Positions 1 to 11,732 of a stretch of 64,000 nt of DNA are shown piece after piece. The position numbers and the translations under genes are program-made. A model generated the notes under the pieces. That model was not told where the DNA came from and made no database searches. It saw only the letters and a list, made by a program, of their open reading frames with translations. Source of the stretch: Liolophura sinensis (Eukaryota; Mollusca; Polyplacophora; Chitonida; Chitonidae); contig NC_088306.1 of assembly GCF_032854445.1 (NCBI RefSeq), positions 9,450,193 through 9,514,192 of the forward strand. Direction: 5' to 3'. How positions within the stretch are numbered: the stretch's first letter is position 1; each line of letters opens with the position of its first letter.

Positions 1-627
1 AGGGTTCGATCAAAATTGTTGAGAATATTATTTTTGCTAAAAAAAAATGTTGTGCGCAGCCTACAGCTAAAACTGTTTAACTTACTGGCTTGAAAATTTG
101 CTGGTGTAATGTGCTAATGCTGGACTGGTGCACAGGCAATTTTCTTTGACCTAGCTCCTGTGGTTCAGTGGCCACACTTAATTTCAGCAGAACGTTCAAG
201 GAAACCATTTCTAAAATTTGATAAACATCCCACTACTGCTACATCTGCAAAAATCATTTGTTTCCAGTTAAAGGGTGGAAGCTCATCATTTGTCAAATGT
301 ATGAATTTATTTTTCGAAGTTTGACAACACTTATATGAATTCTGATGTACTTTGGGCCAGTGATTGCAAATCTGCCTTTCTTTATTTTTTTTTTTTCACC
401 GACTGCTATGTTTATAAGTTTCTGAGATAAAGTAAAAAAGAAACACCAGATTTTAGTTACGTAATTTTAATGGCCTGTAACCGAAAAAATATAAGTTAGA
501 ATTTTAAAACATGAGGATCAAGACAGTCAGAACTTGTTCTTAACTTGTTAAAAAAAAGTCACTGTTGTTAGTTTGGGAGGACAACACGGTAACAAAGGTT
601 TCCTGTTGTTTCCAATTTTCCCTTGTG
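1..627. other. AT-rich, nothing recognised
   Basis: No coding similarity, RNA gene or repeat was seen. It should lie in an intron of the exchanger gene, whose next exon is beyond the left edge. Confidence 0.5.
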
Positions 628-712
628 TGACGTCATGCAAGAACACTTGACATCACCCATCACAGACGTACAACCACAAATGACATCATACTTTCAAATG
701 TGAATGACATCA
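628..712. promoter_or_regulatory. cluster of four CRE/ATF-like sites
   Basis: TGACGTCA at 628-635 and TGACATCA at 648-655, 681-688 and 705-712. The first is a perfect CRE palindrome and the others differ by one base. Binding is inferred from the motif only. Confidence 0.45.
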
Positions 713-936
713 TTCCAGCATAACTGCCTGACTCGAAGTCATATCTGCCTGACTCATCATCACATAAGGAAAAAATATCACCTCACTTCGGGAAATTTTA
801 CGGAAACTGGCCAGGTTTTTGTTACTGAAGACGCTTCACTTTTTAGGGTTAAATAGTGTTATTTATCGTAAATTGTTTTATATCGTAGTGTAAGCTATAT
901 TCCGTAGGGTATCCTTCATATCGTTCTAACACTTGT

Positions 937-1153
937 GCCTAAACTAACTCCTCAATCTTTGTGCACATGAAAGTGTAACTTTCAGCGCAATTTATGCATA
1001 TTTTCAATTTGATTTTGGAGACAAAACTACATTGATTCGATTGGTCAGTTTCAGGGCTTCACAAAAAGTATGACTTTATCGGTCAAAACAGAATAATGCC
1101 TTCGGAATATGCTTGAATAAACACCTTGCAAACAGGTGAAATGGAATTAGGCT
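937..1153 (+). mobile_element. MITE, TIR family M (about 220 bp)
   Basis: Shares TTTGATTTTGGAGACAAAAC and AGAATAATGCCTT with copies at 7450, 19003 and 56812. Ends are inverted versions of CCTAATTCTTCAACCTTTT. Not autonomous; no coding frame. Confidence 0.8.
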
Positions 1154-2751
1154 ATCTGAAGAAACCTGTCAGAGAGATGAAACTTATACTATATGTGGAC
1201 AGAAAAATTCACTAAATCTACTCGGAGAATAAATCATAGACTCAATCTAAAAACATCAGAATATTTACATAGATGCAGCTGATTGCTATAATGCCCCACA
1301 ACCCCCCCCCCCTCCCTCTCCCTCCCCTCAGATACACACACACGCTTTCTTCAGCCTAGATATAACTAAATGTAGCAGGAAAATTTAGTTAGTCTATCTA
1401 ACAAACAACATATTCATATCTTTAGTTTCAAAAAAAACTGGGAGAAAAATGTACTTCTTTGCTTTCAGCACAACTAATATCTGTCCTAAAAATGTCATTG
1501 TAGCAGAAATATTAGGACGTTTTTTTCCCCACATGTTAAGCCCATCTACTGAACAATATGTTTACATCTTTTCTTTCAAAAAAACTGGAGAGAAATGTAA
1601 TTCATTTTACCCCATGGAATATGCTTAGAATGCCTCTCAGGCCAGATGGAATTCAAGAACTTTTGGCGCCTAGGTGGCACCTGGCCTCTTAGCATCCTAG
1701 CTTGGACACTCAAACTCGCCTCGCAGCCCTCAATCTTCTCTCTCCCCACCACAACAACTTCTAGATCTAAGGTCTGTTTCATTCTCCCAAGTTTAACTTT
1801 CAGAAATACAGGTCTGTACTCTTCCATTTACTAGCTTAGAACCTGGTCCTTCCGCTTGTGCTGTCCTCAACATGTCAAAGCTGTACGCTACAAAACCACA
1901 TTTCCTGTAATCTTTCAGTAATTCTTACTTCATATCACCTAGTTATTCATGAATAATAAAGACCATAATGTCACAATCAGTACAAATGTATCTGTTACAT
2001 CGGCGGCAAGCCAAACTTCGCTAACCGCCATTTTCAATTACACTTTGTGGCACTCGGCATCGTCCAGAAAATGATAAACTCATGGAATGATTTCATTGAA
2101 ACCTATGAGATGTACACCATCTGAAGGGTGATTGACAAATTGTTTGGGAGCCTTAACTTTAATTTATGCGTTAATAATGAACAGGAATGATGTATAATTG
2201 ATTCTATTGTGAAGAAAAGATGGTCTTAATTTTGGGAAGAGCAGCAAAGTCCACCCTTGCAACTGAGTCACTTATTTTTGAAAATGGCAGCTTGCTAAGT
2301 TCTGACGCTGTACGCTTGGATGCGTTGGTTACATTTGTGTTATCTGCGATGTTATGGCCTTTATTATTCCCACATAATGAGGTGAGATGAATTCAGAATT
2401 ACTTCAAGATCACAGGACACCTCTTTTTGTGCAGTACAGAGTTGGTACTTGGGAGACAGCACAGATGACAGGCTCCAATTCAGGTTAGTAAATGTAAGGC
2501 TTCAGAGCGGTTAATGTGGAAGCTAAGCTGGAAACATGGCTAACTGATATCAGAGCTACACCACACCCCACTTCTCTCAATGTTGAAACACTCCGCCACT
2601 ACACTCAAGGGCTGAGCCTCAAGCCTCCCATCAAAATAAAATAATTTCTAAACTTTTACTCCTCAGTACAATGTCATCTACTGTTCTCTTTATACATGTG
2701 TACTTATAACAGATACCATAAATACATACAAGAGTGAAACATAATACTTAC
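1154..2751. other. non-coding; GC-richer block at 1640-1835 unexplained
   Basis: No exchanger exon was found. A block around 1640-1835 is richer in C and open on both strands (62 and 83 residues), but neither frame matches a family I know and no splice sites support it. A C-run with CT-rich flank lies at 1301-1330. Confidence 0.45.
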
Positions 2752-2867
2752 AGCCACTGGGTCAACTGCCACAATGAGAGCGGCAAAGATGAGCACTTCA
2801 GTGCCACTCAGCTCCAGGTCGAGATGACCCAGAGCACCCCCTCGGGCCAGTCCAATCAATGTGAAAC
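2752..2867 (-). CDS. SLC9A: NHE coding exon 6 (AVDPVA exon), acceptor uncertain
   Basis: Reads FTLIGLARGGALGHLDLELS and then EVLIFAALIVAVDPVA, ending in phase 0 at a GTAAGT donor. The family expects GT before this, and codons for Gly-Thr do lie immediately upstream at 2868-2874, but no AG precedes them: the bases read TCTCTG. The only AG is 7 bases inside the homologous region, and using it gives the wrong phase. The exon identity is secure; its 5' boundary is not. Confidence 0.8.
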
Positions 2868-5800
2868 CTGTTCCCAGAGAAAGATTAAAGAAGAATACTA
2901 TATTTTACCAAAAATGCACATTATTGGCCACTTAAGGATGAAAATCAAACATCTGAATTCTAAGGTGGGCTTTATGGACCATATTATCAGAGTTAAGGAA
3001 CTTTGACACCATAGGAAGTTTTTTCAGCTCTAATCATGACATTGAATGTTGAAATAAGTTTTTTTACCCTTTAGATTACTGATAAAAGATTCCCAAAAAT
3101 TCCTTCCTTCTGGTGAACATCAGGAAAAAAAGGTTAGACTGCCTAGATACCGTCAGTATGGCACATAAAGCCCACCATAGTAGTATTCAAATATTTTTGC
3201 CTTTCACAGCCTTAAAAAAATCGGAAAAAATAAATCAGAGTACTTTTACACATAGTTTTCAGTTGTATGTATGAGGAACCCTTACTTCATATTTTAGCTT
3301 TCTCTTACTTTAACAAGTTATATATTCTACGTCCTCTCAGAAAAGAGAAAGTATTAAGTCAAAGATCATGTTCTGGTGGCTGACCAGCTGACCAGCTGAC
3401 CAGCTGACCAGTGGCCAGTGTATATGGAGAAACCTGTCACCCTCAGAGATGAATATGTACATGTACCCATATGTGGTCAACCATGGACATTTAAATCTGC
3501 TTATAAAATCTACACCAGGGGAAGATCTACCAGCAACCTGTGGATGGTGGTGGTTTTCTCCCGGGATCTGCCCAGTTTCCACCACCCCCCCACCGCCGGC
3601 AAGCCCCAACATTATAGCAAGGGAGTAACCATTTTAATAACGTCATATGATTTTCACTCAATGACCTGGCTCATCACCAATACAAAGACAGAGAAAATTG
3701 TGCTATTATGAAGATAGAATGAAGTCTAAGGCTTGGCCTGTACAAGGTACCAATACATATAGATGGAACCATTAGCAAGTTTTGAAAGTTTATTAAATTT
3801 TTGAGTACTAAGTATTTCCATTTATTTATGTAGTTGGTGTTTTAAGCCGTTCTCAAGAATATTTCACTTATACGACGGCGGCCAGCATTATGCTGAGAGG
3901 AAACCGGGCAGAGCCCGGGGGAAACCCACAACCATCTGCAGGCTGCTAGCAGACATTCCCACGATTTACACTACATAAACATACTATTTATTTATTTATT
4001 TGATTGGTGTTTTACCCCATACTCAAGAATATTTCACTTATATGATGACGGCCAGCATTATGCTGAGAGGAAACCGGGCAGAGCCCGGGGGAAACCCACA
4101 ACCAATCTGCAGGTTGCTAGTAGACATTCCCATGATTTACACTACATATACATACTATTTATTTATTTAGTTGATTGGTGTTTTACCCCATACTCAAGAA
4201 TATTTCACTTATATGATGACGGCCAGCATTATGGTGGGTGGAAACCGGGCAGAGCCCGGGCAAACCGACAACCATCCGCAGGTTGCTAGCAGACCTTCCC
4301 ACTTACAGCCGGGAGAGGAAGCCAGCATGAGCAGGACTTGAACTCACATCAACCGCATTGGTAAGAGGCATCCGGGTCATTACCAACCGAGCCACAGAGA
4401 CTCCTACATATACATACAGTGAATCCTTTAAGTCCTTCATATCCTGACACAGCACTATGATTGCTGTTGGCCACTTATTATTAACTACTTTTCCCTCATA
4501 AATTTTGTTTTCTTTACCATTTAAGTGAACAGAACAAACGCACTTACCTACAGTAAAACAAGCAATCACTGTTGCCCTAGAGATTAGTAAAAAAAACAAC
4601 AAAAAATCATGCTTCAAAATGATACACCTACATGAAACAGTTCAATCAAACTTTGGAAACTCACATAAAGCACATTAAAAATAAATTAAAAACACTGTAA
4701 CACTGCATTAACAGGGCTGGAGAGTAAAAATCCAGGAGGTATGACATGTGAAAAGGCATAATCCAAGAAGGACAAGAGGTTCCTAATGACTGGGCTAATA
4801 CACAGTGCTCTACCAAAGGCTTTCAGCCAGTTCAAACACAAATGGGAAAACTGATGTAGACGTTGCTAAACAGTTGACTGACAGTAATTTTCACATCACA
4901 AAAATATGTGAGAAATACCCTAAAGCTCATGGCCTTTTATATCAATACAGGTGCAAAATAAAAATACCACAGACATGGAGATAACACTGCTTTCGACACC
5001 TAGTTATATGAGATTTTTTTTTTTGATTGGTGTTTTATGCCGTACTCAAGAATATTTCACTTATACGACGGCGGCCAGCATTATGGTGGGTGGAAACCGG
5101 GCAGAGCCCGGGGGAAACCGACGACCAATCCGCAGGTTGCTGCCAGACCTTCTCACGTATGAGCTGGACTTGAACTCACAGCGACCGCATTGGTGAGAGA
5201 CTCCTGGGTCATTACGCTGCGCTAGCGCTTTAACCGACTGAGCCACGGAGGCCCCCAGTTATATGACAACCCCTTTTAAATTAATGTCAATAATTGGGTG
5301 TTCCTTGCCCATAAAAAGTAGACCGAAGCTGTGCAGTCTTATGTTCTTTTCTGTAGAATCATTTACATGTATGTCACTGTTCCTCTATAGCTGTTGTTGT
5401 TAAGCAAAGAGGTAGGTCACAAGTACTGTGTTTTTTCACAGCTTAAAAATGGTTTGTGTAGGCAGGTTATGTTGTGAAATTCTTCTGTAAGATGGCCCGG
5501 AAGCTGGATCATGTGATTTCCTTAGTGACAGACAGGGTGAGTTAAAAAAAAAATGTAATATCATATGAAAATAGCTATTTTTCATTCGTTGCCAGCGATA
5601 GTGTATTTGTTGAATTTGCTTTATTTTCAGCTTTCCAGATACGGTAGTCTGAGTACATCTCTGAAAATAACGTGGTGTTTTTTGTGTACCGTCAGTGTAA
5701 ACCAGGGCTTACTGATCACTGATGAAATGACAGACATGTTCCTCATTCCCTACAGTTCAACATGGGTGGCCATTTTGTTTTCACTCGCGCTAGGGCGATC

Positions 5801-8800
5801 ATGTGATCTCTAACTTTCCGGCCGTCTTACAGGATGCCCATTGGCAAGCAGCACTGACTTCACAATGGCATATCTCCTGGATGATAACAATGGTTATTAC
5901 AAGAGGGTTTCAGTATTTAAAAATAATACTTAAAAACTTAATAATCAACCTTTTAAAATGAGGTTTGTGCTGTAATCATACTTACAACGACAGCGAACAT
6001 AAGATGCCTCCCAGATTGTTGTAGAAAGCACGATCGTGTAAACTGTAAGAGGCTTCTAAAATAATGCTGAAAGAAATACACAGAAAACAAACATTAGTCT
6101 TGTTTTTTGTAAGAAGAGAATCAACTACTAAAGAATGCCACTGTGTACTACAGCTTTAAAAAAAAAATAATGCGACAAATAATACAACCTTTGTTATTTT
6201 GTAAACAGACCTTAACGGCCACAGCGGGCATTTCTCTCTGACAAGACTGATAAATGTAATTCTATAAATCAACTTTTAATCAAGAATTCTTACAAGGCCA
6301 CGGGACACGCCATGTTAGAGACTAGCCTAACATACCAGATACGATGCCTTTCATATTTTGTACGATTCTTGGCTTCCAATAGGGCAGTTTCAACTTTGAA
6401 CTCTTTCATCGATAAAGGTAAAAATAGTCTAACTGCATCATTAGTCTGGTTCCCTGACGTATTCTGCGTATCTTGCAGGGGTCAGGTACACTACAAAGCT
6501 ATCTGCCCTACAATTGGTCACTTACATATGGTAATTAACATGGTCGCTGCTGGGGGAAGCCTATCAACAGAGTATGGTGTATGAAAGAGTTGTTATCACA
6601 CAGACACGCCACAAATAGAACAGTAACTGTTACATATCAGAAACAATGACCCCAAGTTAGTGATAATGTCACCGCATCAGATGAGGTGTGGTGTGGTGAA
6701 TTTATACTGTGCCTGAGTCTTTGGCTGAAGTGATTAGTGCCATGTGACATCAGGGGCAGGGAACCAGCCAACTGTATCATGTGGCCTGTCCAAAATGTTT
6801 GGCAAATATTTCTGATCACATTTACTATAACATGGGTGTCTGAAAAACAAACTTCACAAAAGCAATTTAGAGTAGAAAAGTGATGGAGAAAATTGAAATT
6901 CTAAATGTTTGTGAAGTTGAGAAGAGACTCCTGGGTCATTACGCTGTGCTAGCACGCTAACCAACTGAGCCACAGAGGCCCCCAGTGACAACAACAGATG
7001 TAGTGTAAACAGCACTATAGTCTGATAACAAATGTATTTTGTAAATGATCACACGTACAACATGCACATCAATTCTACCAACTACACACGTGTACACGCG
7101 TTCAAAACTCAGACACCTGACGTCTATATACGAGTGAATCAGAGAGAAATGTCGACAATTTGCAGAAAACTAAGAGGCTATTGAACTCACGGTGGCAACA
7201 AGTACAGGAAGAATTCATGTGGCTCAAAAAAGTCTGGCAAATGATCGGCTGCACCAGAAAAGCTGAAATGAGAAAAATTGAGTATCAACAAACATTAAAT
7301 GTAAGCAGGAAAACTTACTGCAATTAACTGGCATTTTAGGTGGGAAATGCATCTTAATATTTTCCCTAGGAAATTAAAAGTGTGCCAATGACAATATAGT
7401 ATGCACAGTTATTACCTTTCCATATGTCCACAAATTCAACGCTAACCCGGTACTGTAATTCATCATTTTTCCCGTGTTCGCAAGGTGTTTATTCAACCAG
7501 ATTCTATTGAGTATAGACTGATAAAATTATACTTTTTGCAAAACCCTGAAATTTGTCAATCTAGACGAATGCAGTTTTGTCTCCAAAATCAAATTAAAAA
7601 TGGGCATAAATTGCATCGAATGTCATTCTTTGATCTGCGAATAGATTGAGGAATTAGGATAGATATAGAGTGATGACAACCAAATGCTTTATTGTGACAG
7701 GGCAGCTCCGTTCGGATGTGGAATCACCAAACTTTTGGGCTCTACCCGTACAACTTCTACCCATTACAGCAATATAATAAAAAACAAGGGTGAGAATCAA
7801 ATATCGAGGGATAAGGGATAAATGCCTTGGACTGGACTGGTACATACAGACTGTAGATGACGGTCAAGCCTAGGAAACAGGTGTACGGAAATATCCCGTC
7901 AACCTTGCAAACTTTCCCCCATGTGAATGAGAGCACAAGGACACAGTGAAAATAAGGAAACCTACATCTGCAAATTGCATAGCCAAGTTTGAATCTGAAC
8001 CTGTTTTGTCCTGGCCATTGAATAACAAGCACTTCTAACCACTAGCCCACGGCTTTCTCCCCATACTTAATAACACGGCTATACCAGAGATTTTTGCCAT
8101 ACAATCCACGTTCGCTAATCAAATCAAATTTTCTGAATTTATCAACAATATTAGTAACCTCAAATCATTGCTGTTAAGTAAATATCAGACTCGTACCTAT
8201 GCTATGTATAACATAAAAAAATGATTCTGAAATTTGGAAAAAGTATAATGTTGCTCGCTTTACAAATTTGAAAAACTTTCAAGTGGTTCTGAGCGGTAAT
8301 CAGTTAATATGTACAGAGGTAAGGCTGATATTTTTGAAGGTAATTATTTGAACAATTATTATTTCTAAAATAATGGTCACCATAATATTGCTTTAAGGCT
8401 AGTATAATGTAAGTATATGTACCCGTCACATGAATGTAGTTCTAACATCAGGGACAAAATTATCATGTCTCCTTTAAGATATTCTAGAGGTTGACAGACA
8501 GCAAAAGGAAACAATGAACATTCTAAGTACTTACTGTAATATAGCACCTAATATCACCCCAACCACAATCAGTAGGCTGCAAAATTAAACGTAGTGTTCT
8601 TCAAAAACAAGACAACCAATCGCTATTTAAAGTTAACACCATTCACAAAATGATATAGTTTACACCTTTATATATATATTACTGCAGCGTGATTAATCAG
8701 GATCGGGAAATCTTTCAAAAGCCAAACTCATGTATGCATCTGGATTGTTTTGGAACCTGACCTGACATGGAGTTATACATACATGTACTTATACATGTTC

Positions 8801-11499
8801 TTATCAGGTGCACATGGACTATAGGCATGATATGCATGTGAAACTACCAGTAGCAGATATCTGTATAGACAGTTTAATTTTTCATTTCGAATATGGGTTG
8901 GTAGTTAGTTGAAAATTGCACCACTGAACTTTTCAGTCAGTAGAAACCAGAAATTGAACAAGAGCCTAGTCCACCTGAATATCAGTCTGAATATCAGTCT
9001 GAATATCAGCCTGAATATCAGCCCGAATAATCAGTCTAAATATCAGCCTGAATATCAGCCTGAATAATCAGTCTGAATATCAATCTGAATATCAGCCTGA
9101 ATATCAGCCTGAATATCATACGTCATACATGTATGTTCTGTTAAGTAATATCTACTGAGAGAATGGGTTCATGTGCCCAAAGTGCTGCCACCACGGAAGT
9201 ATCATGCCAAATACACCCGGCATGACACCTCACCTGGTCACAGTATACTGACACCAAGCCAGGCAGCAACAAGTACCATTTTTAAAGTCTTTAGTATGTC
9301 CCAACCAGGGTTTGATCCCAGGTCTCCTGACCTCAAGGCAGGTGCTCTAACCATCAGACTATCCAAGAGGTATAAAATGTAAAGTAATAATGTTAATTTA
9401 TTTCAAAAGTTAATGCAGCATGAGTTCAAATCAGCTTTCTAATAAAATTAACCCTACCATGATTCTGGGACTTTTGAGGATAGCCAATGCGCATGATGGA
9501 AAGCTGGAAAAAAAAAAAAAAAAAGATTATGAGAAGATTTTTTTATACTTGTTATTTATAGAAACTGGAGACATAATTATATATTAAATATAATTATATT
9601 ATATTTATTATATATTATATAATTAGATATTAAATAATTGGTGAACAATCTAAACTCTGTGGTTGGTGAACATCATTCATCTGACAAAAATTACACACAT
9701 TGTTATAAACATCTCATCGTGTGAAGCATACATTCAGACAGCATTCTGGTGATAGAAAAAATGGTATCCAACAATGTTCAAATGGCCCCACCAAAAATTT
9801 AAATCACGATTTACTGTCACCAAGGTCCCAGGAGCAATAGGGAAAGAGGGGAATCAAGCAAAAATTCACAGTTCAAGGCTGGAATTGAACCCACACTTTG
9901 AGTATCAAAGCAATGCTCAAAAATAATGATTCTTGATCAATCAAGCAATCAAACAATCACTTAGCACAAGACATTAGAATACATAACAATATGAATGTCA
10001 AGGCATTCTCAGGATGAAAAAGAAATCAGGCCTCCTGGATCATGAAACGATCTTTAATACGCTTAAAGTCAAAAGTTTGAACCACTTTAAAACTGTTATT
10101 TCTTACATATCAAAACACTGCTTGACAAAGTAACTCCTGAGTAAGCTACTGTAAAACAAATTTCAGGAAAAATAACGGAAATGAACATAGCAGGTTTAAT
10201 GATTGATTGATTTATTTATTTGATTGGTGTTTTATGCCGTACTCAAGAATATTTCACTTATACGACGGCAGCCAGCATTATGGTGGGAGGAAACCGGGCA
10301 GAGCCCAGGAGAAATCCACGACCATCCGCAGGTTGAAGGCAGACCTTCTTACGTACAGCTGGAGAGGAGGCCAGCATGAGCTGGACTTGAACTCACAGCG
10401 ACTGCATTGGTGAGAGACTCCTGGGTCATTACGCTTCATAAGCGTGCTAACCAACTGAGCCATGGAGGCCCCCAGTTTAATGATTGAAATTTTGACTTAA
10501 AGTCTTAAAATCATTTCGTGATCTTGGGGCCTCTTTTACACATGCTCCATTCACTAATATTATCTGTCCAATCGAGTTTTTCATAAGAGCAGTTCAGTGC
10601 TGTGATACATGCCCACTACAAGCTGGATTTGAAAACATTTCCTTAAATCAAAGGCTGAGGGTCACTAATAAAGGACTTTATACGACTTTACCTTCAAGGT
10701 ATTCTCACAAGTGCTGTACATGTATTCTTAGAAGAAAAGAAAACATAACCACTGTGATTCTGGGAGACACGAGGAAATGGGCCTGGCAACAGCCATATTT
10801 TCTGAGATATTTGGTAACTACACACATCAACTTTTAACCTGGTAATCGTACAAGGCCTTGTAATATGTCATTTTCATAGAGAAAATGGAAACATAAGTTT
10901 AAGTCACTAATACACTAGCTACCCTCTGTGTCATGAAAAAGACTGCATGATGTCACAGTTGATAAGGCCTGTTCACTGGTTACAGAAATAGCTTGCTCCT
11001 GATTGGTTAAAAGTCAGAATTTCGTAAGGCTATCATTAAAGTTAAAAACATGGCAGAGTTTCCGATTTATAAATGCAGCTGTTTTTTTTTTCTTCAAATT
11101 TAAATTGCGTTATCTTGGTTATTCAAAATCACAAAAATAAAATGTACCGGTATGCATTTTAAACTTGGGTGTGATATTTTATCAATACATATGCACACTT
11201 GGTCTACATAGTCTTGTCTTTTCTTTTAATGTTTGAATATGTTAACAAAGACCATTACCTATTTTTCCAACAGCAGCAAAAATAATAACCAATGAGATCA
11301 CTAGCGGGGTTTTCACTTCCTCGAAATTGAGTCCTGCCAATGTAACACCTGAGTGATGCTTTGTGGCATTTCCATGCTCACTGAACACCTCTGTCTCATT
11401 TCCTTTGTGGAAAGCTTCAGCCCTCACCACGGACTCTCGCGATACGGACACAATAATTACAGCTGTCAAGAGGAGCCCAAGCTTGCCCGACAACATCAT
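2752..11499 (-). CDS. SLC9A: Na+/H+ exchanger (SLC9A/NHE family), 5' part of the gene, six exons
   Basis: Membrane antiporter that exchanges Na+ for H+. Coding exons in transcript order: 11259-11499, 9458-9503, 8535-8576, 7191-7262, 5986-6066, 2752-2867. The first four join in frame with GT/AG junctions and consistent phases. They read a signal peptide, then FEEVKTPLVISL, HWLSSKVPES, LLIVVGVILGAIL and FFEPHEFFLYLLPP, which are the conserved opening transmembrane segments of NHE1-5-type exchangers. The last exon carries AVDPVA, the start of the signature AVDPVAVLAVFEE. About 200 residues are present; the rest of the membrane domain and the cytoplasmic tail must lie left of the window, since no further exon was found in 1-2751. 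The paralogue (NHE2/3-like is likeliest because of the signal peptide) cannot be fixed. Exons 5 and 6 show a frame problem described in their own entries, so the locus may be a gene with assembly errors or a decaying copy. Confidence 0.88.
3379..3415. repeat. short CTGACCAG repeat
   Basis: Four to five CTGACCAG units in a row. Confidence 0.85.
3820..4404 (-). mobile_element. SINE family A, one full copy plus two tandem partial copies
   Basis: Family A reads, head first: tRNA-like head (GGGGCCTCCGTGGCTCAG), body (CCCGGGCTCTGCCCGGTTTC), tail (AAAACACCAATCAAATAAAT). Here it lies on the minus strand. 4158-4404 reaches the tRNA-like head; 3820-3986 and 3987-4157 stop at the same body position followed by the same ATTTACACTACATA flank. 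The two extra copies are therefore a tandem duplication of about 171 bp rather than new insertions. Confidence 0.9.
5012..5256 (-). mobile_element. SINE family A, full length with target-site duplication
   Basis: Complete copy from oligo-T tail to tRNA-like head, flanked by AGTTATATGA at 5002-5011 and 5257-5266. The A-box (TGGCTCAGT) and B-box (GTTCAAGTC) of a Pol III promoter are readable in the head. Confidence 0.95.
5487..5830. mobile_element. possible MITE with imperfect terminal inverted repeats
   Basis: GTAAGATGGCCCGGAAGCT at the left is matched in reverse by AACTTTCCGGCCGTCTTAC at the right, with GATCATGTGAT inside both ends. No clear target duplication was found, so this is tentative. 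Confidence 0.45.
5986..6066 (-). CDS. SLC9A: NHE coding exon 5, with an apparent one-base deletion
   Basis: Completes the PP-IIL motif and reads IILEASYSLHDRAFYNNLGG before the frame slips. The family pattern NLG-x-IL-x-FAVVGT is present in two frames: NNLGGI in one, then MFAVV in the next. This implies that one base is missing near 6001-6006. Acceptor (TTTCAG) and donor (GTAAGT) look normal. As given the exon is 81 bp; 82 bp would restore phase 0 at its end. Confidence 0.75.
6924..6983 (-). mobile_element. SINE family A, tRNA-like head only
   Basis: 60-bp fragment containing the head with A-box region and nothing of the body or tail. Confidence 0.8.
7191..7262 (-). CDS. SLC9A: NHE coding exon 4 (72 bp)
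   Basis: Reads FSGAADHLPDFFEPHEFFLY then LLP, leading into the invariant PPI-I-L-x-A motif that the next exon completes. Acceptor TTTCAG, donor GTGAGT. Confidence 0.86.
7450..7662 (-). mobile_element. MITE, TIR family M, inverted copy
   Basis: Reverse orientation of the same element (GTTTTGTCTCCAAAATCAAA), in the NHE intron between coding exons 3 and 4. Confidence 0.8.
8535..8576 (-). CDS. SLC9A: NHE coding exon 3 (42 bp microexon)
   Basis: Reads LLIVVGVILGAIL, corresponding to the family pattern CLLI-x-x-G-x-x-x-G-x-x. The acceptor is TTTTGCAG and the donor is GTAAGT. It enters in phase 2 (completing Cys) and leaves in phase 2 (completing His with the next exon), so both neighbouring junctions agree. 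Confidence 0.85.
8977..9118. repeat. 11-bp tandem repeat (CTGAATATCAG), about 13 units
   Basis: Runs of CTGAATATCAGT and CTGAATATCAGC with occasional extra A. Lies in the NHE intron between coding exons 2 and 3. Confidence 0.93.
9170..9375 (-). mobile_element. third tRNA-derived SINE (family C)
   Basis: On the minus strand the head reads TAGTCTGATGGTTAGAGCA and CTGGGATCAAACCCTGG, matching tRNA A- and B-box spacing, followed by an unrelated body with GGTGTCAGTATACTGTGACC. It differs from families A and B. Confidence 0.7.
9458..9503 (-). CDS. SLC9A: NHE coding exon 2 (46 bp)
   Basis: Reads FHHAHWLSSKVPES and ends inside a Cys codon (TG, completed by C of the next exon). The acceptor is preceded by a long pyrimidine tract (the poly-A run at about 9508-9524 on the plus strand) and the donor is GTAGGG. 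WLSS-x-VPES matches the family consensus before the second conserved helix. It is too short to appear as an open frame on its own. Confidence 0.85.
10207..10474 (-). mobile_element. SINE family A, full length with 13-bp target duplication
   Basis: Flanked by GTTTAATGATTGA at 10194-10206 and 10475-10487. The tail, body and tRNA-like head are all present. Confidence 0.95.
11259..11499 (-). CDS. SLC9A: NHE coding exon 1 (start codon, signal peptide)
   Basis: Begins with ATG ATG at 11499. The first about 27 residues (MMLSGKLGLLLTAVIIVSVS, then a basic stretch) look like a cleavable signal peptide. A polar segment with two N-x-T-type glycosylation sites (NET, NAT) follows, then the conserved FEEVKTPLVISL at the start of the first exchanger helix. 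It ends in phase 1 at a GTAATG donor. An AG at about 11541 upstream of the ATG may be the acceptor of a 5' UTR exon, so the promoter may lie further to the right. Confidence 0.88.
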
Positions 11500-11732
11500 G
11501 TTTGCTGGTTTCCCAATTCCAACGAGAGCTGATGCTAAAATCTGAAATCATGAAAATAGCAGTTTTGTAGAAGAGTAACTCAATGTAGCAGTCTATATTG
11601 GTTTCCGGAACGTGTATAGTTACATCCAGCTCTAGGCAAAGCTTTTTCCACTACACATGGGTGCATCACAGAATGACATATACGGTGATGTGTACAATGA
11701 TGTCATACTACATTATAAACATCATACTGTGT

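Noticed and set aside
1576-1834. Overlapping 83- and 62-residue frames in a GC-richer block
   Set aside because: They are open on both strands with no recognisable family, splice sites or repeat support. Left as unexplained non-coding sequence.
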